Assembly (NCBI GenBank): GCA_017447265.1
Contig: JAFSOA010000001.1
Coordinates: forward strand, 310,001 to 374,000
DNA: 64,000 bases
Direction: 5' to 3'
Origin: Bacteroidales bacterium
GTDB lineage: Bacteria; Bacteroidota; Bacteroidia; Bacteroidales; UBA932
Below the pieces are notes generated by a model. The model was not told the DNA's origin and did not search any database. It worked only from the letters and a program-made list of their open reading frames with translations. Both the position numbers and the translations under genes were made by a program. Numbering within the stretch: the first letter of the stretch is position 1; each line of letters begins with the position of its first letter. Shown here one piece after another: positions 50,616-60,551 of the stretch.

Positions 50616-52436
50616 ATGAATTCCTTCCGACGCATTCTCTCCTATGCGCAGCCCTTGCGCCGTTACTGGCCGGGCTACCTGCTGCTCTCCATCCTGTCCG
50701 TGGTGTTCGGCGTGGTAAATTATGCGCTGCTGGGGCCGCTGCTGACCGTTCTCTTCGACAGCGAGGCAGCTGCGGGGGCCTGCGTGCGGCCGGAATTCTC
50801 CCTGTCGCTGTCCTGTTTCACCGACACTTTCCGCTGGCTGCTTTCCTCCGTCATCCGCGACGGCGGCGTGATCCGCGGCCTGCTTCTGGTCTGCGGCGCC
50901 ATCATCCTGGCCAGCCTGTTGTCGAATGTCTGCCGTTATCTCTCCCAGCGCATCGTGGTGCGCCTGGAGACCCGCATGATGAAGCATATCCGCCGCGACC
51001 TCTTCGCCAAGATCGCCTCGCTGCCGGTGGGCTGGTTCAACGAGCGCCGGAAGGGCGACGTGCTCTCCAGCATTTCGAACGACGTGGCCGAGGTGCAGAA
51101 CACCGTGGCGGGCAGTTTCCATGTGTTTTTCCGCGAACCGCTCCTCGTGCTGGGCTTTCTGGCCATGCTGGTCTACATGTCGCCGCGCCTGACGCTGGTG
51201 TCGCTGGTGGCCCTGCCCGTTTCGGCTTTTCTGGTGACGCGGCTGACCCGGGCCCTGCGCGCGGGCTCTGTGGAGACGCAAAGCCTCATGGGCCGCATCG
51301 TGAGCCATTTCGAAGAAGCCATCTCCGGTTCGCGCATCATCAAGGCTTTTTCGGCACGCAACTATGTGGAGCGCGCCTTCGAGCAGGACAACGAGCGGCA
51401 CCGCAAGCTCGTCCTGCGCGTGCGCAACCGGCAGGAAATGGCTTCCCCCGTGTCGGAATTCCTGGGCATCAGCATCGCCGCCACCGTGCTGTTCTACGGC
51501 GGCTGGCTCAACTATCACGGTGAACTGGGCATGACCTGGCAACAGTTCATCGTCTATATCATGTTCTACTGGAAGGTGCTGGAGCCGGGCAAGGCCCTCT
51601 CCAAGTCGTATGCGGCCCTGCAGAAAGGCCTGGTGTCCGCCGGGCGCATCTTCGCCATCCTCGACGCCCCGTCCGGCATCGAAGACGGCCGGCGCCCCGT
51701 CCCGTCGTTCCGGCATGAAATCCGTTTCGACCATGTGACCTTCGCGTATGAAAGTGAACCGGTGCTGCGGGATGTCAGCCTGACCATTCCCAAAGGAAAG
51801 ATGGTGGCCATCGTGGGGCCTTCCGGCGCCGGCAAGTCCACCCTGGCTGACCTGCTGCCCCGTTTCTACGACGTGCAGGAGGGGGCCGTCCGCATCGACG
51901 GCACCGACATCCGCGAGCTCCGGCTCGACGAACTGGTGGCGCTGATGGGCATCGTGCCGCAGGACACCATCCTCTTCAACGATACGGTCTACAACAACAT
52001 TGCCTTCGGCCGCGCGGACGTAAGCCCGGAAGACGTGCGGGAAGCCGCCCGCATCGCCCATGCCGACCGTTTCATCGAGCAACTGCCGCAGGGCTACGAT
52101 ACGCCCGTGGGCGACCGCGGCGCGAAACTCTCCGGCGGCCAGCGGCAGCGCATCGCCATCGCGCGCGCCGTGCTCAAGAACCCGCCTGTGCTGATCCTCG
52201 ACGAAGCTACCTCGGCCCTCGACACCGAAAGCGAGCGCCTGGTGCAGGATGCCCTCGACACGCTGATGGGGGGACGCACCTCGCTGGTCATCGCGCACCG
52301 CCTGTCGACCATCCGGCATGCCGACTGCATCTATGTGATCCAGGACGGACGCATCGTCGAGGCAGGGATTCACGAAGAATTGGTTGCAAATAACGGTCTT
52401 TATTCGCATCTTTGCAAATTGCAGGCATTTTCATAA
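50616..52436 (+). CDS. MsbA-like ABC exporter
   Basis: 606-residue half-transporter: six membrane helices (about 15-330) fused to an ABC ATPase (about 365-600). Walker [11 protein letters not shown]-loop PQDTILFND, signature [14 protein letters not shown], Walker [13 protein letters not shown] and H-loop IAHRLST are complete. The overall form fits homodimeric lipid A or multidrug flippases such as MsbA; sequence alone does not fix the substrate. The start at 50616 follows from the promoter box. A long-chain acyl-CoA synthetase gene follows by 9 bp, which agrees with lipid-related work. Confidence 0.9.
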   Translation: MNSFRRILSYAQPLRRYWPGYLLLSILSVVFGVVNYALLGPLLTVLFDSEAAAGACVRPEFSLSLSCFTDTFRWLLSSVIRDGGVIRGLLLVCGAIILASLLSNVCRYLSQRIVVRLETRMMKHIRRDLFAKIASLPVGWFNERRKGDVLSSISNDVAEVQNTVAGSFHVFFREPLLVLGFLAMLVYMSPRLTLVSLVALPVSAFLVTRLTRALRAGSVETQSLMGRIVSHFEEAISGSRIIKAFSARNYVERAFEQDNERHRKLVLRVRNRQEMASPVSEFLGISIAATVLFYGGWLNYHGELGMTWQQFIVYIMFYWKVLEPGKALSKSYAALQKGLVSAGRIFAILDAPSGIEDGRRPVPSFRHEIRFDHVTFAYESEPVLRDVSLTIPKGKMVAIVGPSGAGKSTLADLLPRFYDVQEGAVRIDGTDIRELRLDELVALMGIVPQDTILFNDTVYNNIAFGRADVSPEDVREAARIAHADRFIEQLPQGYDTPVGDRGAKLSGGQRQRIAIARAVLKNPPVLILDEATSALDTESERLVQDALDTLMGGRTSLVIAHRLSTIRHADCIYVIQDGRIVEAGIHEELVANNGLYSHLCKLQAFS

Positions 52437-52445
52437 TAGTACGCT

Positions 52446-54125
52446 ATGGCAAAGAAACCCTCCCGGAAACGCTCCTTCATAGCCCTTCTCGAAGACTCTT
52501 TCAAGAAGAACTGGGACCGTCCCGCCCTTTCGAATTACAATCAGAACACCCTTTATTATAAAGATGTAGCCCAGAAGATCGCAGAGCTTCACCTTTTCTT
52601 CGAAGCCTGCGGCATCAAGCCCGGCGACCGCATCGCCCTGTGCTCGAAGAACCAGGCCAACTGGGGCGTGACCTACCTGGCCATCATGACCTACGGAGCC
52701 GTGGTCGTGCCGTTGCTCCACGAGTTCCAGCCCGCCAATCTCAGCCACCTGGTGACCCATTCCGAGGCCCGCATCTTCTTCGTCGGCGATGTCATCTGGC
52801 AGAAAATGGCCGACCAGGAAATGCCCGGCGTGGAGGTGATCGTCACCCTGACCGACTTCAAGGTGGTCCGGACCCTCAATCCGGCCGCACCCGCCGCCAT
52901 GGAAGCGATGGAGGCCCGGATGAAGGAACGCTATCCCGCCGGCTTTGGCAAGGAAGACCTTCACTATTACCTGGACATGCCCGACCAGCTGGCGCTCATC
53001 AGCTATACCTCCGGTACCTCCGGCTTCTCGAAGGGCGTGATGATCCCGTACCGGGCCCTGCTCTCCAACGTGCAGTTCGCCCACGAGGCCGAGCCCCACA
53101 TGGACTGCAATTCCCGCATGGTATCCATGCTCCCTACGGCCCATATGTACGGCATGATCTTCGAGTTCCTGTTCGAAATGACCATCGGCGCCCAGGTTTT
53201 CTTCCTGACGCGCCTCCCGAGCCCGAAAGTGATTCTCGACGCCATGGCCGCGGTGAAGCCCGACACGATCATCGCCGTGCCGATGATCATCGAGAAGATA
53301 TACAAGAACATGCTGGTCCCGTTCATCAGCAAGAAGCGCATCAAGCTGATGCTCAACCTTCCCGTGATCGACAAGGTGGTCAAGACCAAGATCCGGGAGA
53401 ACCTGGTCCAGGCCTTCGGCGGCAAGTTCGGCGAAGTCATCATCGGCGGCGCCCCGTTCAACCGCGAGGCCGAGGCCTTCTTCAAGCGCATCAACTTCCC
53501 CTTCACCATCGGCTACGGCATGACGGAGTGCGCGCCCATCATTACCTACGTCCACTGGAACAAGACCAAGCTCTATTCCTGCGGCAAGGCGGCGCCCCGC
53601 ATGCGCATCAAGATCGATTCCGACGAGCCGAAGAAGATTCCCGGCGAGGTGCTGGTCAAGGGCGACAATGTGTTCCTGGGCTATTACAAGAATGAGATGG
53701 CGACCAAAGAAGCGTTCGTGGACGGCTGGTTCCGGACCGGCGACATGGGCGTCATCGACAGCGACGGCTACCTCTATCTCCGCGGCCGCTGCAAGAGCAT
53801 GATCCTGGGACCTTCCGGCCAGAACATCTATCCCGAAGAGATCGAGAGTATCCTCAACAACATGCCTTACGTGGTGGAATCGCTGGTCATCGAAGACGAC
53901 TTCAAGCTCGTGGCGCTGATCTATCCGGATTTCGAGCAGGCCCAGGAAGACGGGCTGGACCGCGAGATGCTGGAGGAAAAACTCAACGAGGGCATGACGC
54001 TGGCCAACCTGGAACTCGACCAGTACTGCAAGCTGAGCCGCGTGGAAATCGTGGACCAGGAATTCGAAAAGACCCCGAAGCGCAGCATCAAGCGCTATCT
54101 GTATCAGAGAGGAATCAACGCATAA
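52446..54125 (+). CDS. Long-chain acyl-CoA synthetase (AMP-forming)
   Basis: 559-residue adenylate-forming enzyme that activates fatty acids to acyl-CoA through an acyl-AMP. The AMP-binding P-loop ISYTSGTSGFSKGVM, GYGMTECAPIITY, DGWFRTGDMG and the C-terminal lid with KSMILGPSGQNIYPEEIE and the catalytic Lys near TPKRSIKRYLYQ are seen. It contains no membrane segment. It starts 9 bp after the ABC exporter gene and ends 1 bp before a dCMP deaminase gene. Confidence 0.9.
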   Translation: MAKKPSRKRSFIALLEDSFKKNWDRPALSNYNQNTLYYKDVAQKIAELHLFFEACGIKPGDRIALCSKNQANWGVTYLAIMTYGAVVVPLLHEFQPANLSHLVTHSEARIFFVGDVIWQKMADQEMPGVEVIVTLTDFKVVRTLNPAAPAAMEAMEARMKERYPAGFGKEDLHYYLDMPDQLALISYTSGTSGFSKGVMIPYRALLSNVQFAHEAEPHMDCNSRMVSMLPTAHMYGMIFEFLFEMTIGAQVFFLTRLPSPKVILDAMAAVKPDTIIAVPMIIEKIYKNMLVPFISKKRIKLMLNLPVIDKVVKTKIRENLVQAFGGKFGEVIIGGAPFNREAEAFFKRINFPFTIGYGMTECAPIITYVHWNKTKLYSCGKAAPRMRIKIDSDEPKKIPGEVLVKGDNVFLGYYKNEMATKEAFVDGWFRTGDMGVIDSDGYLYLRGRCKSMILGPSGQNIYPEEIESILNNMPYVVESLVIEDDFKLVALIYPDFEQAQEDGLDREMLEEKLNEGMTLANLELDQYCKLSRVEIVDQEFEKTPKRSIKRYLYQRGINA

Positions 54126-54126
54126 G

Positions 54127-54555
54127 ATGGAAAAGGAGAGAAAATTCGACAGGCGCTATCTGGAGATGGCCGCCGTATGGGCGAAAAACTCGTACTGCAC
54201 GCGCCGGCAGGTCGGCGCCATCCTGGTCAAGGACCGGATGATCATTTCGGACGGGTACAACGGAACCCCCGCCGGTTTCGAAAACGTGTGTGAAGACGAA
54301 AACGGCGTGACCAAGCCCTATGTCCTGCACGCGGAGGCCAATGCCATCACCAAGGTGGCCAAGAGCGGCAACAGCAGCGACGGCGCCACGCTCTACATCA
54401 CGGATTCTCCTTGCGTGGAGTGCGCCAAACTCATCATCCAGTCCGGTATCCGGCGCGTGGTCTATGCCCGGGAATACCGGATGGTCGACGGCGTGGACCT
54501 GCTGCGCCGCGCCGGCATTCAAGTAGAAAAAATCGAAGTAGACTTTTGTAAGTAA
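54127..54555 (+). CDS. dCMP deaminase family protein
   Basis: 142-residue zinc deaminase that converts dCMP to dUMP for dTMP synthesis. Zinc ligands His68 (HAE with catalytic Glu70), Cys96 and Cys99 (PCVEC) are intact, as is the substrate-binding YNGTPAGFENVCE loop. Length matches bacterial dCMP deaminases and the late-competence ComEB group. The stop shares one base with the start of the protease gene (TAATG). Confidence 0.92.
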   Translation: MEKERKFDRRYLEMAAVWAKNSYCTRRQVGAILVKDRMIISDGYNGTPAGFENVCEDENGVTKPYVLHAEANAITKVAKSGNSSDGATLYITDSPCVECAKLIIQSGIRRVVYAREYRMVDGVDLLRRAGIQVEKIEVDFCK

Positions 54556-56141
54556 TGGAGCCTGCGAATCAGAAAAGGTGGACCGCCATCGGCTGGTGCG
54601 TGGTCATCGTACTGCTGCTCGTCACCCTGGGACAGCTGTGGTTCGGCGGAAAGAAAAAGACAGTGACGATCCCGGACGGGGACTGGGCCAAGCTGATGTT
54701 GGTCCTCGAGACAGTGGGACGTGATTATGTGGATGACATCGATCAGAAGGCCGTAACGGAGGAGATCCTGCCGGGCATCATGGCCCAGCTCGACCCGCAC
54801 TCCGTATACCTGCCGCCGGTAGAGCTGCAGGAGGCGGAAGAAGACCTCCAGGGCGGTTTCGACGGCATCGGCATTCAGTTTACCGTGCCCAATGACACGG
54901 CGGTGGTCTCGCAGGTGATTGCGGGCGGCCCCTCCGAAAAGGCGGGCCTGCTCTCGGGCGACCGCATCCTGCAGGTGGACGACCGGGTGATCGCGGGTAC
55001 GCACACGCCCCAGGACTCGATGGTGCGCCTGATGAAGGGCAAGCGCGGCACGAAAGTGCAGATCCACGTGAAACGCGACGGTGTGGCCGAGCCCATCATC
55101 TTTCCCATCGTACGCGACGTGATTCCGGTCAACAGCGTGGACGTGGCCTACATGCTCAACGACACCACCGGCTATATCAAGCTCTCGAAATTCGCCCGCA
55201 CCACCTACCTGGAATTCCTCAAGGCGGCGCTTTCCCTGCGGGAGCAGGGGATGCGGCGGCTGGTCTTCGACCTGCGCGACAACACGGGCGGCTATCTCGA
55301 CCAGGCGCTGATGCTCTCCAATGAATTTCTGGAGAAAGGCGATCTGATCGTCTATATGGAAGGCCGCAACCGGCCCCGCAACGACGTGTATGCCGACGGC
55401 CGTGGCAGTTGCCGAGACATTGCGCTGGCGGTGCTGATCAACGAGGGCTCCGCTTCTTCCAGCGAGATTTTTGCCGGCGCCATGCAGGACAATGACCGGG
55501 CGACCCTTTACGGTCTCCGCTCGTTCGGCAAGGGTCTGGTCCAGGAGCCGCTCTTCTTCAGCGACGGTTCGGGCATCCGCCTGACGGTGGCCCGGTACCA
55601 TACGCCCTCGGGGCGCTGTATCCAGAAACCGTATGGCGAAGACTACGGCTATGACATCTATGAGCGCTATCTCCACGGGGAGATGACCAGCGTCGACAGC
55701 ATCAAGGTCAACGACTCGCTCAAGTTCGAGACGCGGGCCGGCCGCACGGTCTATGGCGGCGGCGGCATCATCCCCGACGTGTTCGTGCCCCTCGACACCA
55801 CCCGCTATTCCGATTACCTGGGCACCTGCAACCGTCAGAGCCTGCAGGTCAAGTACGCCAACCAGGTGTCCGACCGCAACCGGGCCGCCCTGCGCGAGAT
55901 CCGTGACCTGCCCACGCTCAACCGCTTCCTCGACGGCCTGAAGCTCAAGGAAGGCTTCATCGCCTTCACGACGGCGCAGGGGGTCGTGCCTTCGGCGGAG
56001 GACTGGGCGGTCTCGGGCGAACTCATCCTGGTCCAGCTCCGGGCGCTCATCGGCCGCAACACGCCGATGAACGACGACGCGTTCTATCCGATCTACCTGA
56101 CGACCGACAATGTGTTGGAAGCAGCCCTGAAAAACGGATAA
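54555..56141 (+). CDS. C-terminal processing protease, S41 family
   Basis: 528-residue membrane-anchored periplasmic protease: one N-terminal helix (about 10-29), a PDZ domain (about 90-180, with DGIGIQFTVPNDTAVVSQV) and the S41 catalytic domain. The Ser of NEGSASSSEIF and the Lys of RSFGKG are 25 residues apart, the same spacing as the Ser-Lys dyad of E. coli Prc. Such enzymes trim or degrade envelope proteins from their C-termini. Overlaps the deaminase gene and ends 60 bp before queA. Confidence 0.93.
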   Translation: MEPANQKRWTAIGWCVVIVLLLVTLGQLWFGGKKKTVTIPDGDWAKLMLVLETVGRDYVDDIDQKAVTEEILPGIMAQLDPHSVYLPPVELQEAEEDLQGGFDGIGIQFTVPNDTAVVSQVIAGGPSEKAGLLSGDRILQVDDRVIAGTHTPQDSMVRLMKGKRGTKVQIHVKRDGVAEPIIFPIVRDVIPVNSVDVAYMLNDTTGYIKLSKFARTTYLEFLKAALSLREQGMRRLVFDLRDNTGGYLDQALMLSNEFLEKGDLIVYMEGRNRPRNDVYADGRGSCRDIALAVLINEGSASSSEIFAGAMQDNDRATLYGLRSFGKGLVQEPLFFSDGSGIRLTVARYHTPSGRCIQKPYGEDYGYDIYERYLHGEMTSVDSIKVNDSLKFETRAGRTVYGGGGIIPDVFVPLDTTRYSDYLGTCNRQSLQVKYANQVSDRNRAALREIRDLPTLNRFLDGLKLKEGFIAFTTAQGVVPSAEDWAVSGELILVQLRALIGRNTPMNDDAFYPIYLTTDNVLEAALKNG

Positions 56142-56201
56142 TTTGAAACTTTTTTGGATTTTGTCCGTATAAATATTGTTTTCGCGTCTAAAATCTAAAA
56201 A

Positions 56202-57251
56202 ATGAAACTGTCACAATTCGGTTTTGAACTTCCGCAGGAACTGATCGCCAAGTATCCCTCCCCGGAAAGGGACGAGTGCCGCCTGATGGTGGTGCACAAG
56301 GATACGGGTGACATCGAGCACCGGATTTTCAAAGATATCATCGAGTATGCCGCGCCGCACGATCTCTTCGTGTTCAACGACGCCAAGGTTTTCCCCGCCC
56401 GCATGAGCGGCAACAAGGAGAAGACCGGCGCCGAGATCGACGTCTTCCTGCTGCGTGAGCTCAACCGCGACCAGCGCCTCTGGGATGTCCTGGTCGACCC
56501 GGCCCGCAAGATCCGCATCGGCAACAAGCTCTATTTCGGTGAGAACGACAGCCTGGTGGCCGAGGTCATCGACAACACGACCTCCCGCGGCCGCACGTTG
56601 CGTTTCCTGTTCGACGGCAGCTACGAAGAGTTCCGCCAGACCCTCTACCAGATGGGTTCCCTGCCTGTCCCCAAGTGGATCCGTCCGCATGCGGAAGAGA
56701 TTGACAAGGAGCGCTTCCAGACCATCTTCGCGACCAAGGAAGGCGCCGTGGCCTGCCCGGCGGCCGGCCTGCATTTCAGCAAGATCCTCTTCAAGAAGAT
56801 GGAGATCCGCGACATCGAGCGGGCCTTCCTGACGCTCTACATGGGCAATGCGCATTTCCACAACGTGGATGTGGAGGACCTGTCGAAGCACAAGATGGAT
56901 TCGGAGCAGTATTCCATCTCCGAAGAGACCGCGGACCAGGTCAATGCCTGCCGTGCGCGTGGCAACAAGGTCTTTGCCGTGGGCATCACCGTCGTGCGGG
57001 CGCTCGAGACGTATGTGACCACCAAAAAGGAGATCCGGGCCTTTGACGGCTGGACCAACAAATTCATTTTCCCGCCGTATCAGTTCTCGATTCCCGACGC
57101 CATGGTGACCAACTTCCACCTCCCGTACAGCACGATGCTGATGAACGCCGCCGCCTTCGGCGGTTATCAGCACGTGATGAACGCCTACAAGGTGGCCGTC
57201 GACGAGAAATACCAGTTCGGCACCTACGGCGACGCGATGTTAATCATATGA
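56202..57251 (+). CDS. queA: S-adenosylmethionine:tRNA ribosyltransferase-isomerase
   Basis: 349-residue enzyme that adds the epoxycyclopentanediol unit from S-adenosylmethionine to preQ1 in tRNA, making epoxyqueuosine. Motifs FELPQELIAKYPSPERDECRL, FVFNDAKVFPARM, AACPAAGLHF-type VACPAAGLHFSK and TNFHLPYSTMLMNAAAFGG identify QueA. Length is normal. No preQ1 riboswitch was recognised in the 60-bp gap before it. A structured 260-bp non-coding stretch follows. Confidence 0.96.
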   Translation: MKLSQFGFELPQELIAKYPSPERDECRLMVVHKDTGDIEHRIFKDIIEYAAPHDLFVFNDAKVFPARMSGNKEKTGAEIDVFLLRELNRDQRLWDVLVDPARKIRIGNKLYFGENDSLVAEVIDNTTSRGRTLRFLFDGSYEEFRQTLYQMGSLPVPKWIRPHAEEIDKERFQTIFATKEGAVACPAAGLHFSKILFKKMEIRDIERAFLTLYMGNAHFHNVDVEDLSKHKMDSEQYSISEETADQVNACRARGNKVFAVGITVVRALETYVTTKKEIRAFDGWTNKFIFPPYQFSIPDAMVTNFHLPYSTMLMNAAAFGGYQHVMNAYKVAVDEKYQFGTYGDAMLII

Positions 57252-57257
57252 GTTACT

Positions 57258-57411
57258 GGGGCGCTGCCCCACCCGAGCGGCATGCGAGAGCACGACCCTT
57301 GGGAGTAAACCCCGCGCCTCCCGGCCTTAGTACTTTGCTAATGCCGGGAGTTGTACATTCATGAGTTGGTTTTAGCAAAGTACCGGCCTCCGGCGGTCGC
57401 CTGATGGCGAC
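57258..57411. repeat. Non-coding region with four hairpins, two mutually exclusive
   Basis: The 259-bp gap between queA and dprA holds: GGGGC/GCCCC (57258-57262/57266-57270); CTCCCGGC/GCCGGGAG (57318-57325/57343-57350); GTACTTTGCTAA and its exact complement (57330-57341/57372-57383); and GTCGCC/GGCGAC (57396-57401/57406-57411). The second and third overlap, so only one can form at a time. No tRNA or named RNA family is recognised. Confidence 0.55.
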
Positions 57412-57510
57412 TTCTAGCAGCTGGAAAAATTAAATATTTCTATCAGTTATTATTTGCTTTTCTGCGGGCGGTGGGTGGAGCGGGCTTCGTATCTTGCAGG
57501 CAAAAAAGAT

Positions 57511-58617
57511 ATGGAGCCCGATCGCTATGTTTACTACTGTGCGCTGAGCAAGGTCTTCGCGTACCAGTGCGCCATCGGCCGGCAGCTGATGGAATCTTTC
57601 GGCGGCCCCGAAGGGGTCTTCCGGACCCCGCGCCGCACCCTCGAATCTGTCCTTCACCACGGCGGCGCCTATCTCGACCTGCTTTTCGAACCGGAGCTGC
57701 TCGCATGGGCGGCCGGCGAGGTCGAATGGGCGCGCGGCCACGGCATCCGCCTGCTCGGTATCGGCGATCCCGCCTATCCCCGGCGCCTGGCCGCCTGCTC
57801 CGACGCGCCGCTGCTGCTCTACTGCCGGGGGAATGCCGATCTCAATGGGGAACGCGCGCTGGCCGTCGTCGGTACCCGCAAGGCCAGCTGGACAGGCCGC
57901 GAGAGCTGCCGCCGCATCGTCGGCCGCCTGGCGGACTTGAATGAGAAGCCGCTGATCGTCAGTGGAATGGCGCTGGGCGTCGATGGCTGCGCCCATGCCG
58001 CGGCCCTCGAGGCCGGCCTGCCGACCGTGGGCGTGTTGCCCTGCGGTCTCGATGAGATCTATCCCCGCCAGCACCGGGAACTGGCGCTCAGGATCCTTGA
58101 AAAGGGCGCCCTCGTCACGGACTTCCCCCGCGGCACGCAGCCCGTCGCCTTCACCTTCCTGCGCCGCAACCGCATCATCGCCGGGATGGCCGACGCCACG
58201 TTGCTGGTGGAGTCGTTCCGGAAGGGCGGGGGATTGATCACCGCCTCGCTGGCCGCCTCGTACGAACGGGAAGTCTTCGCCGTCGCGGGCCGTATGACCG
58301 ATACCTCTTTCACGGGCTGTAACGAGCTCATCGCCAGGCACGAGGCGACTCTCGTTCCCGATGCCGACGCAATCCCGCTGGCCATGGGCTGGATCTCCGC
58401 CCGGCAGCGAAAGGCGGTCGTCCCGCTCCTGCGGCCCGACGATCCGCCCGAGCGCTGCCGCGTTCTCCGCTGCCTCGAGGCCCGCGCCCCGCTGTCCGCC
58501 GAGGAGGTCGCGGCGCTCACGAAACTCGCTCCGCGCGCCGTCAACCTGCTTCTGCTCGAACTTGAATTGGAGGGCCGTGTGGTGGCCGACGGAAGCAAAT
58601 TTTTCTTAACTTTGTAA
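57511..58617 (+). CDS. dprA: DNA processing protein DprA
   Basis: 368-residue single-strand DNA-binding protein that loads RecA during natural transformation and is widely kept in non-competent bacteria. The Rossmann core is clear: AVVGTRKASWTGRE, SGMALGVDGCAHAAALEAG, GVLPCGLDEIYPRQ, FTFLRRNRIIAGMADATLLVE and KGGGLITASLAASYEREVFAV. A C-terminal winged-helix (DML1-like) domain follows. The frame is open from 57454, but ATG 57511 starts at the normal N-terminus MEPDRYVYYCALSKV and follows a box TATCTTGC (57490-57497). Confidence 0.93.
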   Translation: MEPDRYVYYCALSKVFAYQCAIGRQLMESFGGPEGVFRTPRRTLESVLHHGGAYLDLLFEPELLAWAAGEVEWARGHGIRLLGIGDPAYPRRLAACSDAPLLLYCRGNADLNGERALAVVGTRKASWTGRESCRRIVGRLADLNEKPLIVSGMALGVDGCAHAAALEAGLPTVGVLPCGLDEIYPRQHRELALRILEKGALVTDFPRGTQPVAFTFLRRNRIIAGMADATLLVESFRKGGGLITASLAASYEREVFAVAGRMTDTSFTGCNELIARHEATLVPDADAIPLAMGWISARQRKAVVPLLRPDDPPERCRVLRCLEARAPLSAEEVAALTKLAPRAVNLLLLELELEGRVVADGSKFFLTL

Positions 58618-58619
58618 GA

Positions 58620-59387
58620 ATGTTGATCGACACCCACTGTCATCTCTACGACGAAGCCTTCCGCGACGATTTCGACGCGGTTCTCGCCCGCGCCCGCGAG
58701 GCCGGGATGGAGGCCTGTGTCCTGCCCGGCATCGACCGCGCCAGCTACGACGCGCTTGTGGCCACGGCGGATGCCCTGCCCGGCTTCGCCTTCCCCTGCA
58801 TCGGCCTGCACCCGACTTCGGTGGGGGAGAACTGGCAGGAGGAACTCGCGTTCGTCCGGGACCACCTCAGTGACCGGCGCTGGTATGCCATCGGCGAGAT
58901 CGGACTCGACGAATACTGGTCGAAAGAGTATGTCACGCAGCAGATGCGGGTGCTGGCCGAGCAAATCTGCCTGGCGGCACAGGCGGACCTGCCGGTGATC
59001 ATCCACCTGCGCGAAGCCACGGAAGACTTCCTGCGTGTGCTGGAAGAAGTCCGCGGCGTGGATTTCCGCGGGGTGATGCATGCCTGGTCCGGCAGCTACG
59101 AGTTCTACCGCCGGCTGCTCGGCATGGCCGATTTCAAGTTCGGCATCGGCGGCGTGGTGACCTACAAGAACGCCGGCGTGGCCGTGGCGCTCGAACGGAT
59201 GTCGCTCGATGACGTGGTGCTGGAGACCGACTGCCCCTGGCTCACACCCGTACCATACCGGGGCAAACGCAACGAGCCGTCCTATGTGCGGCTGGTGGCG
59301 GAGAAAGTGGCACAGATCAAAGGCCTCGCGCCCGAAGCCGTGGGGGAGACCACCACGGCCAATGCACGAAGGCTGTTTAATTTATAA
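58620..59387 (+). CDS. tatD: TatD family metal-dependent hydrolase
   Basis: 255-residue TIM-barrel nuclease or deoxyribonuclease of the TatD family. Metal ligands appear in order: DTHCH near the N-terminus, Glu in AIGEIGLDEYW, His in PVIIHLREA, His in GVMHAWSGS and Asp in LETDCPWLTPVPYRG. Length is usual. It starts 2 bp after the dprA stop; TAACTTTG (58607-58614), a full -7 match, overlaps the end of dprA and ends 5 nt before the ATG, so it may also have its own promoter. Confidence 0.94.
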   Translation: MLIDTHCHLYDEAFRDDFDAVLARAREAGMEACVLPGIDRASYDALVATADALPGFAFPCIGLHPTSVGENWQEELAFVRDHLSDRRWYAIGEIGLDEYWSKEYVTQQMRVLAEQICLAAQADLPVIIHLREATEDFLRVLEEVRGVDFRGVMHAWSGSYEFYRRLLGMADFKFGIGGVVTYKNAGVAVALERMSLDDVVLETDCPWLTPVPYRGKRNEPSYVRLVAEKVAQIKGLAPEAVGETTTANARRLFNL

Positions 59388-59393
59388 CGTACG

Positions 59394-60422
59394 ATGGACC
59401 GAAAGATTCTCCTCATCTACACGGGCGGCACGATCGGCATGAAGATGGATCCCGAAACGCAGCTGCTCAAGCCTTTCGATTTTACCCAGATCACCCGGGA
59501 GGTGCCGGAACTCAAGAAGTTCGGTTATCTGATCGATGCGCTTTCGTTCGATCCGGTCATCGATTCCTCCGACGTGAATCCCGCCTTCTGGGTCAAGCTG
59601 GCCGGCATCATTAAGGCGAATTACGGATTTTACGACGGTTTCGTGGTGCTTCACGGCACCGATACCATGGCGTATTCCGCCTCGGCCCTGAGTTTCATGC
59701 TCGAGAATGTGGAGAAGCCGGTGATCTTCACCGGGAGCCAGCTGCCCATCGGCATGCTGCGGACAGACGGGAAAGAGAATCTGATCTCGTCGATCCAGCT
59801 GGCCGCCGAGCAGAATGAGGCGGGACATCCGCACATCTGCGAGGTCTGCATTTATTTCGACAGCCAGCTCTTCCGCGGCAACCGTACCTCGAAATACAGC
59901 GCCGAGAATTTCAGCGCGTTCCGTTCCCCCAACTACCCGCCCCTGGCCGAAGTGGGCATCCACATCCGGTATAACGAAGCGGCCATCTATCATCCGCGCA
60001 GCTGGGGCAGGCCGCTGCGCCTGCATACCGATCTGGACACGCGGGTGGCGGTCCTGAAGATTTTTCCGGGGATCACCGAGCCGCTGGTGCATGCCGTGCT
60101 CTCGACGCCGGGCCTGCGGGCCGTGGTGCTGGAAACCTATGGCTCCGGCAATTCGCTTTCAGAGCCCTGGTTCCTCGCGGCGCTGCGTGACTTTACCGGA
60201 TCGGGCGGCGTGATTGTCAACGTCACCCAGTGCCAGGCCGGTGCCGTGGATATGGGCGCCTATGCCAACGGCGACATCCTCCGGCAGGCGGGTCTGGTGA
60301 GCGGCAAGGACATGACCACGGAGGCCGCTGTCACAAAATTATTTGTACTTTTGGGGCAATATGCTGATAATAAAACAGTTGGTGTAAAATTTGAAAAGGG
60401 CGTCAGTGGAGAAATTTCTTAG
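59394..60422 (+). CDS. ansA: Type I L-asparaginase
   Basis: 342-residue cytoplasmic asparaginase that hydrolyses asparagine to aspartate and ammonia. Catalytic Thr of the N-terminal YTGGTIGMK motif and the second Thr-Asp of VVLHGTDTMAYSASALSF are intact, and there is no signal peptide, in line with type I. It starts 6 bp after tatD on the same strand. The following 129-bp gap is AT-rich with one small hairpin (CGGGG/CCCCG, 60472-60487) and no clear U-tract. Confidence 0.93.
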   Translation: MDRKILLIYTGGTIGMKMDPETQLLKPFDFTQITREVPELKKFGYLIDALSFDPVIDSSDVNPAFWVKLAGIIKANYGFYDGFVVLHGTDTMAYSASALSFMLENVEKPVIFTGSQLPIGMLRTDGKENLISSIQLAAEQNEAGHPHICEVCIYFDSQLFRGNRTSKYSAENFSAFRSPNYPPLAEVGIHIRYNEAAIYHPRSWGRPLRLHTDLDTRVAVLKIFPGITEPLVHAVLSTPGLRAVVLETYGSGNSLSEPWFLAALRDFTGSGGVIVNVTQCQAGAVDMGAYANGDILRQAGLVSGKDMTTEAAVTKLFVLLGQYADNKTVGVKFEKGVSGEIS

Positions 60423-60551
60423 AAATAGTGTTACTTTCTAAAAAAATTATTAAATTGCAAAGAATTTTTTGCGGGGTATGTGCCCCGGAAACTGCAGAAT
60501 AAAGACTATAACTATTTAAAATTCAGTGTTTAATAATTAATCAAAAAACCT

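Noticed and set aside
57252..57330. Possible tRNA or small structural RNA after queA because of GC-rich hairpins
   Set aside because: No cloverleaf with a T-loop GTTCRA-type motif or acceptor pairing could be traced; kept only as a hairpin-rich region.
60472..60487. Small CGGGG/CCCCG hairpin after ansA as a terminator
   Set aside because: The stem is only 5 bp and is followed by GAAACTGC rather than a T-run; too weak to call.
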